From: Cyclostephanos tholiformis
Taxonomy: Eukaryota > Bacillariophyta > Thalassiosirophyceae > Thalassiosirales > Thalassiosiraceae
Direction of reading: 5' to 3'
Assembly: GCA_036939975.1 (NCBI GenBank)
Contig: JALLPB010001702.1
Location: 1 to 15,013, forward strand
Length of the DNA: 15,013 nt
Both the position numbers and the translations under genes were made by a program. Under the pieces are notes generated by a model. That model was not told where the DNA came from. It searched no databases and saw only the letters and a program-made list of their open reading frames with translations. Shown in pieces: positions 9,384 to 15,013 of this stretch (position 1 is the stretch's first letter; the number at the start of each line of letters is the position of its first letter).

Positions 9384-10130
9384 TTAAAACAATAACAATG
9401 AAGGCTCACCCCACCAAAACCACTGTTCTAAATTGTTCACACGAACCTCCTTCACATCGGCGAAGTATGCCTCGATTAGGCTGACCATCTTAGTGTTGAA
9501 AGCAAACACGGCCTTTGGTAAGATGCCTATTATCCTTGGTCGGTCTCAATTTTCCCGCAACTGACAATCCAATTGCCGTCCTCGTCTTCCTTCACCCCCA
9601 ATGTGAAAGAACGACGTCAGGAATTGGGTCAAAAAAGCCGAGGGGATTCTAGGGTCGGCGCGCCTAAATCGAAAAACGCCAGATGACAGTCACCCAAAAA
9701 CATGTTGTGCAGGCCACCATCCAAAGCCACTACATGATCCAAATATGATTGCTTCCATAGGGGTGCTTCGTAGAAAGGCTCTTCAAGAAGAGACTGACAT
9801 TGATTTAAACTACAATCGAAATCGGGCAATTGTGATGAGGATAGGTATCATCCTTGTCCGCGTTGTTCTGATCATGGTGTCAGTGTAACGTTTTTTCCGA
9901 AGATCTCGCAGTGTCTTGCTGGAACCACCTCATTTGGCTTAAGGTGGATTTTTGTCGCATCGTAGATCCTTCCAAAAGACCTTCAGCAGAACGAAGCGCC
10001 CCGTGACGGGATTATAATTCTTTTCAAAAGACCTGCCCGCGAATTCGTCAGCTATTTTGGAGACATTTTGACGCTGAAAACTTGCCACTCCTATTCCTTT
10101 GATAGCATTCGCCGCATATTTGCGTATTTT
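9384..10130 (-). pseudogene. Frameshifted pseudogene of a protein-kinase-like (PKL-fold) diatom-type family
   Basis: Read on the minus strand, coding-like segments run in order: KIRKYAANAIKGIGVASFQ, RQNVSKIADEFAGRSFEKNY and NPVTGRFVLLKVFWKDL (10130 to about 9962); KIHLKPNEVVPARHCEIFGK (about 9960-9876); an Asp/His linker (9876 to about 9830); YLDHVVALDGGLHNMFLG and LAFFDLGAPTLES (9829-9629); FLTQFLTSFFHIGG (about 9650-9600); EDEDGNWIVSCGKIET; and ILPKAVFAFNTKMVSLIEAY, ending in a stop at 9384. At least five frame changes are needed. The DGGLHN element has D-x4-N spacing like a kinase catalytic loop, and FFDLG twelve residues after the N resembles the DFG metal site. The PKL assignment is inference. 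The 5' end is missing or abuts the next gene. It lies 13 bp past the DUF6824 stop on the same strand. Confidence 0.7.
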
Positions 10131-10143
10131 TCATTTTTATTCT

Positions 10144-13100
10144 TCACCTCTTCCCGCTAGCGGTTCTGCCCATCCTCGGCGCACTGAGTGCGCTCATCTC
10201 TCCATCACTATTTTCCGCGTCCTCATCGACCTCTTCGACCTCTTCGTCCCATGGATCAAACTGGCCGTCAACGATGCTCTCAACGCTCTTGAAATGATTC
10301 AACCAATCAGACGATGATTTGCTATCAATCGATTGACTCTTGATGGTCGATCGACTCGATTGGAATGACATAGTCGATCGACTCGATTTCGATCGACTTG
10401 ATTTCGAACGACTCGATATGAGCGACTTGAGGGATGCGACAGAAACGCCGAGGTCGGGATCGGATATGCACATGGAGGTCATTGAATCTTGCAAGTCATC
10501 AACCTTGTGATCATCCCCATTCTTGGAAAGCATGTTAAGGGGATTGGACATGTCCATGTCGCTGAATTCCAGATTGGACCACTTGAACGACTCCTGTGCC
10601 TGGACTTCGCTACCCCCAAGGAATGATGACATGCCCTTGTCACTTAACCCCAGATAGGACGAGTTGAACGACTCCTCTGCCTGGAGGTCGGTAACGTTCC
10701 CAAGAAGCGATGTGCTCATGTCCATTAATGACTCCTGTGCGTGGACGACACTAGCCCTCCCAATGAATGATGCGTCCTCCGCAATAGCGTCGGTACCCAA
10801 AGAAATGGACGAAGACATCATGTCACGCTTGTGCAATCTGTGTGACGAATCGCTCACAGCTGTGTCGTGATTCTGCAACTGCTGTGTCATCAATTGTTCC
10901 TGCGCAGTTGACATCATGATCATCATGAGATGATGCTGCTGTTGTTGCAGCGCCTGCTGCTCTAGCAATTGCTTCTGCATATCCCGCAACTGCTCCAGAC
11001 GACGTTGCTCCTCTTTGATTATTTCATGTTGGCGTTCCAACAGAGACTTCTTGCTGTCTTTTCTCTTAGACTGGGAGTAGTCACTAACTTTTGCCGCAAC
11101 TCCACCGACACTGCCAAAATCAACATCGACTGGTAACACCCCCCCATCATTTAGCAGGGATGCGGCGATCAGCTGCTGCTGATGAGCGTTGAGTCGAGCC
11201 AGCTGGTCCCTTTGCAACATGAGGCGCTGCAACTTGAGGTACTCTTCCTTGACGTTCAATGCGCTGCTTTCGCCGCTGTCAAGCATGCTCTGAAATTCGT
11301 CACCGTAGCATCCCCCGGAATCGAAAGTGGTCTCCAAGCCGTGGCTCTCCCCGGACCTATTGGAATACTCCAATTCGTTGCTCCTCGTGGACTCGTTCGA
11401 GTTCCCCGACCAATGCAAATCTTCCCCAGACCTGTTCGAGGTCCTAGACCATCGCGGATCACACGCCCGAGGATATTGATCGCGCTGTTGGTGTCCCGAA
11501 GCTATCTGGTTGTGCTGCTCCATCATCCTCATCTGCTCCGCCTGCAGCTGTTGTATCTTCCTATACTCTGCCCTCATCCGCGCGAGGACACGGTCGTCCG
11601 GGATCTCTGGAGTCGAGTTCTTCTCACCGCTCGACGACGACAACGACCGCCTAAGTCCTTTCGACAATCCGCCCTTGGTATGACGAATCCACAAGGAGGC
11701 GCGGGCGGCGGCTGATATTACCGCGGAGAGGCCCTCGCGTTCCGGGGGACCGGGACGATGTTTTGGTCTGGGGGGATCGGCCGCTTGGGAATGGTGAACG
11801 GGAAATCCTGCGATTTTGTTTCGAGGACAAAGGGATAATGTTTTTTTTTTTTTTTTCTATTGGGAGAGAAAGAAGATCAAAAGGGTTAACAAAGAACTGA
11901 TCAGGGTGTTGGCTTTTGAGGGCGCAAGTGAGACACATTTGTTTGACCCGGTCTCCAACATCCCGAAAATAATTAACACCGGAAACGAAATGGCCCCTTC
12001 GGAAATGGACAATACACATTTCCCCGGTCCGTCCTCGATAAGGAAAGGGAAAAAACGCGAGCATGATGACAATCCCCTTCCCCCACCCCTTCACACTCTG
12101 GCCGCCTTTCCCATTCCTCGGGGCCCGGAAAGGGATGGGTTGCGCTCCCAACCTACCTAGCAAAAAAGAAAATGGAACGAGTTACGATAAAGAGGAAAAT
12201 TTGATCACTTGCCTTGCTGTTGTTCGGACGACGATTCTCCCCCCTCGGAAGATTCGTGCAGGATGTCGCCACCACAGCAACCGCCGCCGCCGTAATTGCC
12301 CACGCCGAAGAGATCGTGATCTCCCGCATCGAAGTCATCGAATGTTACATGACCATCGTCATCCGTTCCCTTTTTATAAGGAAGAGGATCGAACGATGTC
12401 TCCCCCTCCCCGTCTTCTCCGGACGTCGTTCCGTCGTGCGCGACGTCGTCGCCTCCCCCCCCGCCGCCGCCGTAATCACCCACGCCGAAAAGGTCGTGTT
12501 CGCCCGCATCGAAGTCGTCGTCAGGCTGCATCGTCCTCGTCTTCTTCTTCGACGACGACGACGACGACGACGACGACCTGCCGCCGTGCTGCCGTTGCTG
12601 CTCCTGTGCCCTCAATTCCGGCGCGCATTCCCTCAACGCCTGTCCCGTCTTCTTGATCGCCCTCTCGTCTCCGATCTCTATCCACGTCCCCGACGCCGCG
12701 TCCTCCTTGAGGAAACGTCCCCCCCCTCCCCCTCCCCCCCCCCCGCCGCCGCCGTGAGCGCGTACGCAAGCCACGATCGACGCCGCGATCCTGGCCTTCT
12801 CGGCCTTCCTCGTCATGACGTCGAGGTACCTGCGCCTGTTCATCTCCACCAACGAGCGGAAGCGGACGTTGCCCGGGTGGGAGTTGATCCTACCCCCCCG
12901 ACCGCACAGCACGTCGGTCGGGTGGGGCGTCGTCACGACTTCCCCCCCGGGCGGCACCGCGACGACGTCGTTGGCGGACGTCGTCGTCGAGTCGTGGCGG
13001 GAGGCGCGGGGGGCGGGGTCGTCGATCGGTCGACGAAGCTGCTCCTGCTGCTGCCGATGCTGCCGTGGTGGTGGCTGATACTGTTGCTGCTGCTTATGAT

Positions 13101-13194
13101 GATGATTATATAGTTGTTGCTGATGATGATGATAACGATCGGGAAGCATCGACGTTGACGACATGTTGATGTTATTGAAGGGATGATCGTCCAT
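10144..13194 (-). CDS. DUF6824-domain protein (849 aa, two exons)
   Basis: Coding sequence is complement(join(10144..11711, 12213..13194)), 849 residues. Residues 1-90 are His/Gln/Pro-rich. Residues 93-192 are a DUF6824 domain (DVLCGRGGRINSHPGNVRFR ... RFLKED ... WIEIGDERAIKKTGQALRE), interrupted by Gly12 at 148-159. A Ser9 run at 207-215 and an acidic/Gly duplicated segment (225-248 and 285-308) follow. Exon 2 has Gln-rich coiled coil (AEYRKIQQLQAEQMRMMEQH, EQQRRLEQL-type helices), repeated QAQESF motifs, an S-R-S-K-S-S repeat region and an acidic tail. The tail SSDWLNHFKSVESIVDGQFD-PW resembles C-termini I associate with diatom DUF6824 proteins, which supports one gene rather than two. Exon 2 alone has no upstream in-frame ATG. 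The domain's function is unknown; nuclear regulation is a guess. The ATG at 13194 is the first of the exon 1 frame. Confidence 0.83.
10330..10430 (-). repeat. Ser/Arg/Lys repeat region in the DUF6824 protein
   Basis: Short imperfect repeats of CGATCGACTCGAT type encode SSRSKSSRSKSSRSTMSF and SSRSTIKSQS. The unit is about 15 bp (five codons). Such Ser/Arg-rich tracts are often phosphorylated, but that is inference. Confidence 0.75.
10585..10790 (-). repeat. Repeated QAQESF motif in the DUF6824 protein
   Basis: Four diverged copies of an acidic/aromatic motif occur: EDASF, AQESL, AEESF and AQESF, each followed by Ser, Met and Leu-rich residues (for example SYLGLSDKGMSSFLGG). In DNA, GAACGACTCCTGTGCCTGGA-like blocks begin near 10585, 10666 and 10726, 81 and 60 bp apart, so spacing is a multiple of three but not constant. 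Confidence 0.7.
11712..12212 (-). other. GC-AG intron (501 bp) in the DUF6824 gene
   Basis: On the minus strand the donor is CAAG|GCAAGTGATC, matching the optimum for rare GC donors (AG|GCAAGT). Without splicing, exon 1 meets TGA at 12205. The preferred acceptor is TAATATCAG|CC at 11712. Exon 1 ends in phase 1 and exon 2 needs one base, so the join forms GCC (Ala328). The frame is open upstream as far as a TAG before the A16 tract, so other phase-1 acceptors are possible, such as ATCGCAG|GA near 11808 and CCCAAG|CG near 11790. These would add roughly 25-32 residues. The intron holds a T16 run on the plus strand (11841-11856) and no convincing gene. Confidence 0.7.
12281..12520 (-). repeat. 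60-residue tandem duplication in the DUF6824 protein
   Basis: The 60-bp blocks at 12281-12340 and 12461-12520 match at roughly seven of eight bases and lie exactly 180 bp apart. They encode FDAG(E/D)HDLFGVG(D/N)YGGGG. The sequence after each block is also similar in style (D..H...SSG.. acidic/Ser), which suggests a duplicated 60-residue unit. Confidence 0.8.
12551..12577 (-). repeat. (GAC/GTC)9 microsatellite coding Ser9
   Basis: A pure nine-copy trinucleotide run in exon 1 of the DUF6824 gene encodes nine Ser after the domain. It is in frame, so length changes would be tolerated. Confidence 0.9.
12718..12753 (-). repeat. Gly12 tract inside the DUF6824 domain
   Basis: Twelve consecutive Gly codons (GGC3, then GGG/GGA mixed) sit between IVACVRAH and RFLKED. 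Family members normally have only about two Gly here (GGRFL). The DNA includes an 11-base homopolymer, so length errors in assembly are possible; however, the frame is correct on both sides. Confidence 0.85.
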
Positions 13195-13279
13195 GTTGTT
13201 TTCGACGAAGTATCTCTCGATGACCGACCCTTTTCATGGACGTTGGCGTCGACGGCGCCATGCTGATCGTGATCGCCAT
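13172..13279 (-). promoter_or_regulatory. uORF overlapping the DUF6824 start
   Basis: A 35-codon reading frame (MAITISMAPSTPTSMKRVGH...) starts at 13279, has three in-frame ATGs, and stops at 13172, downstream of and out of frame with the main ATG at 13194. If present in the mRNA it would reduce main-frame initiation. A good splice-donor sequence (AATAG|GTAAGC at 13290) just upstream leaves open a 5' UTR intron that would remove part of it. Confidence 0.35.
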
Positions 13280-13822
13280 CGCCGGCTTACCTATTAATTA
13301 AAGACGAGAAATAATCAGAATATTCACATAAAGTGTAGTAGCCTGTGATACAGCAAAATAAATTGTCAATGTAGGAAGCCGCACTGATAAAATGATGACC
13401 AAAATTCCAGGCCGGCTCGGAACAGCCCCAAATATGGTGTTTGGTGTCGTATCGGTCAGATTCATTAAAATTGTTGCTTTTCTACTGTCGCTTCGATCGT
13501 GTTACCTGAGTTTAAATAATAAGACTGTTGAACCAAAAACAGACATGTGACGTTTTGGCGGGAAGGTAAAACGGACGAAAAATCGCCCAAATTTTTTTCA
13601 AGCACTTTTTTGGACCAGGACATCAACGCGGAAATCGTTCATGCAGCTGATATATATTGCAACAGCTGCCCAAATCCTGTGAGGCTATTTTGAACTGCTT
13701 TTTGGAGCTCTCGTGCTGTCCAAAACTCTAAATACCTACCAAATTACTTACGATTCTCGTAAGTTCGCACCACATAAAGGAGTTGTGTGTTTTTGGATCC
13801 ACACAAAATAGAATTCAACATC
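13280..13822. other. Divergent intergenic region between the DUF6824 gene and the transposase-like gene
   Basis: I see no coding sequence. Two small hairpins are visible: ACTTACGA-TTC-TCGTAAGT at 13746-13764 (perfect 8-bp stem) and GCAGCTG ... CAGCTGC at 13643-13669. If the right-hand gene is a transposon, its left terminus should lie in this interval, but no partner end is inside the window to identify it. Confidence 0.4.
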
Positions 13823-15013
13823 ATGTCAGCATTCTTTTCGAACATTCTTTCATCATTCTCTCCTCTCCGTCGCAATCGCAGGGAAAGTATTAGCACCAGC
13901 GGTGATGAGAATGTGTCTGGGGAGAATGTTGTGGCGGCTGCGGCGGCGGCGGCGACAAATGATGATTTAATTAGTTATTTCAATGCTCATCTTGTAGGTA
14001 CAGAGATGGCGATGGAGTGCGCCAATGAGGCATGCGACTGCCTCTCCATCCTTGATGACAAAAATGTCAAGCAAGCAGTGGCAACGTATTTGGTCTGGTT
14101 CGAGTGAAAGTCGAAGTTTGAACAAGATTTGGTGGTGATGGAGTGGTATCGGTATGCGCGTCTGGGGACAGAGAAGGCTAACTTTTTCCAATTAGCGTTC
14201 GATGGCAATTTAATCACCATCAAAAAATCACTCCACTGCCATAAATTATGCCAAAGCAGCATGCTGCTTGTGATGGGCATCAGTGGCACCAGGATGCAAC
14301 GAATCCGAGAAGCAAGTCAGGTTGGATTCATTCCACCACAGCACAAGGGTAAAGGCAAGGTGGCCCACAACGCCATCAGGCATAATGATGCATGTTTGGT
14401 GCCACTGAAGGCACATTTCGATTACATGATGAACCTTGGAGAGGTACGAGTGACCAGAGTTGCGGCAACATTAGTGGATGGAGTAGCGGGTCATCCTAAT
14501 CGCGAAGACACAGAGGACATGGTTTATCTCCCAATTTCAATGGGCTATCGTAACTGTTACAAGCGCTATATGGATGTGTTGGGATATCGAGTGCGGAGTA
14601 ATGCAAAGGGAGCTATTAGTGTCAAAGAGGTTGAGGACAATGGTAAGGAATTTGTTTCGCTTCGAACTTACTTTGATTTTTGGAAGAGTGAATATCCCCA
14701 CCTCAAGATTAGCCGGCCGGTGGAGGATATTTGCCTGTATTGTTTTGCCTTTTCGAATTGGCACAGATATCTTGCCAGCCACTCTTATCAAAGCGGTGTC
14801 AATGACAGAAATGATGAAGTTGATGAGGGACAAGGAGGTCATGAGTGAGGTGGTGACAATGATTGATGGCATTCTAGTTGGTCTCGACAACTTAGCAATC
14901 AAGGATACTCCGGTCGTTGAGGTGAGGATGGAAGTGCCGGAGGCAGCGGCAACTCCCAACAAAGAGGAATGGGATCTGTTGCTCCTACAAATTGGGGAAC
15001 ACATCCACATGTA
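13823..15013 (+). pseudogene. Transposase-like gene, 5' part, interrupted by TGA and a frameshift; runs off the window
   Basis: The ATG at 13823 opens MSAFFSNILSSFSPLRRNRR, an Ala8-containing linker, then GTEMAMECANEACDCLSILD and AVATYLVWFE. A single in-frame TGA at 14105 interrupts. The same frame continues through QDLVVMEWYRYARLGTEKAN, a Cys/His patch (HCHKLCQSSMLLVMGISGTR), LKAHFDYMMNLGEVRVTRVA, YLPISMGYRNCYKRYMDVLG and YFDFWKSEYPHLKISRPVED-IC to a stop at 14846. A third segment continues in another frame from about 14844 (EVVTMIDGILVGLDNL ... EEWDLLLLQIGEHIHM) to the window end. The order SRPVEDIC..CF.F.N.HRYLA resembles a repeated diatom family that I associate with transposable elements and whose catalytic part would lie past the window. 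The transposase label is inference. TGA is probably a CGA-to-TGA change. Confidence 0.55.

Noticed and set aside
11853..11876. TTCTTTCTCTCCCAATAG as the acceptor for DUF6824 exon 2
   Set aside because: It is a good pyrimidine-rich acceptor, but its phase 0 does not match the phase-1 donor, and it would add a poly-Lys start.
11651..12163. Minus-strand 170-codon open frame inside the DUF6824 intron
   Set aside because: It has no ATG at its start, overlaps the splice acceptor in a different frame, has no recognisable composition or motif, and includes the A16 tract as poly-Lys.
12214..13113. Plus-strand 299-codon open frame opposite DUF6824 exon 1
   Set aside because: It is an antisense shadow of a GC-rich coding exon, giving Arg/Pro/Val-rich low-complexity protein.
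13643..13669. GCAGCTG/CAGCTGC hairpin as a regulatory element
   Set aside because: A 7-bp stem with a 13-base loop is common by chance, since CAGCTG is itself palindromic.
14105..14107. TGA as recoded selenocysteine or as part of a tiny intron
   Set aside because: There is no SECIS-like context in view, and the only GT-AG pair around it would be about 13 bp, too short to splice.

Overview
The window is nuclear DNA from a eukaryotic alga, most likely a diatom. The strongest evidence is a DUF6824 domain (DVLCGRGG...HPGN...GGRFL...W.E.GD...KT.QALRE) encoded on the minus strand; this domain is a hallmark of diatom proteomes. Three decayed or transposon-like sequences also match protein patterns I associate with diatoms. 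The genes are spliced, there are no operons, and microsatellites and homopolymer runs are common. I cannot name the species; a centric diatom is plausible.

Layout from left to right. Positions 1-520 hold a G/C-run-rich inverted-repeat stretch and then the leader of gene 1. Positions 521-6246 (+) carry an intact two-exon gene for a giant coiled-coil protein of 1,883 residues, with one 74-bp GT-AG intron. Near its 3' end is a near-identical tandem repeat of 49 codons (exactly seven heptads), with one undetermined base (N) and two surplus codons in the middle copy. Positions 6641-8837 (+) hold a heavily frameshifted pseudogene whose fragments include a CCHC zinc-finger-like motif, a GW...YV...YF block and a diverged internal duplication of about 75 residues. 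At 8972-9161 lies a compact MITE-like element with inverted ends and an 8-bp target duplication. Positions 9384-10130 (-) hold a second decayed gene with a protein-kinase-like D-x4-N ... DLG signature.

Positions 10144-13194 (-) carry an intact gene for an 849-residue DUF6824 protein. I join its two exons through a GC-AG intron with a textbook AG|GCAAGT donor and matching phase. Its DUF6824 core is interrupted by a twelve-glycine run. From 13823 to the window end (+) there is the 5' part of a transposase-like gene, broken by one in-frame TGA and one frameshift.

The picture is two functional genes (coiled-coil and DUF6824) separated and flanked by eroding repeats and pseudogenes. Nothing suggests that the genes form one pathway. 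The coiled-coil protein is probably structural or scaffolding. The DUF6824 protein, with its low-complexity tails, is presumably a regulator, but its biochemical role is unknown. I saw no rRNA, tRNA, CRISPR or prokaryotic signals.
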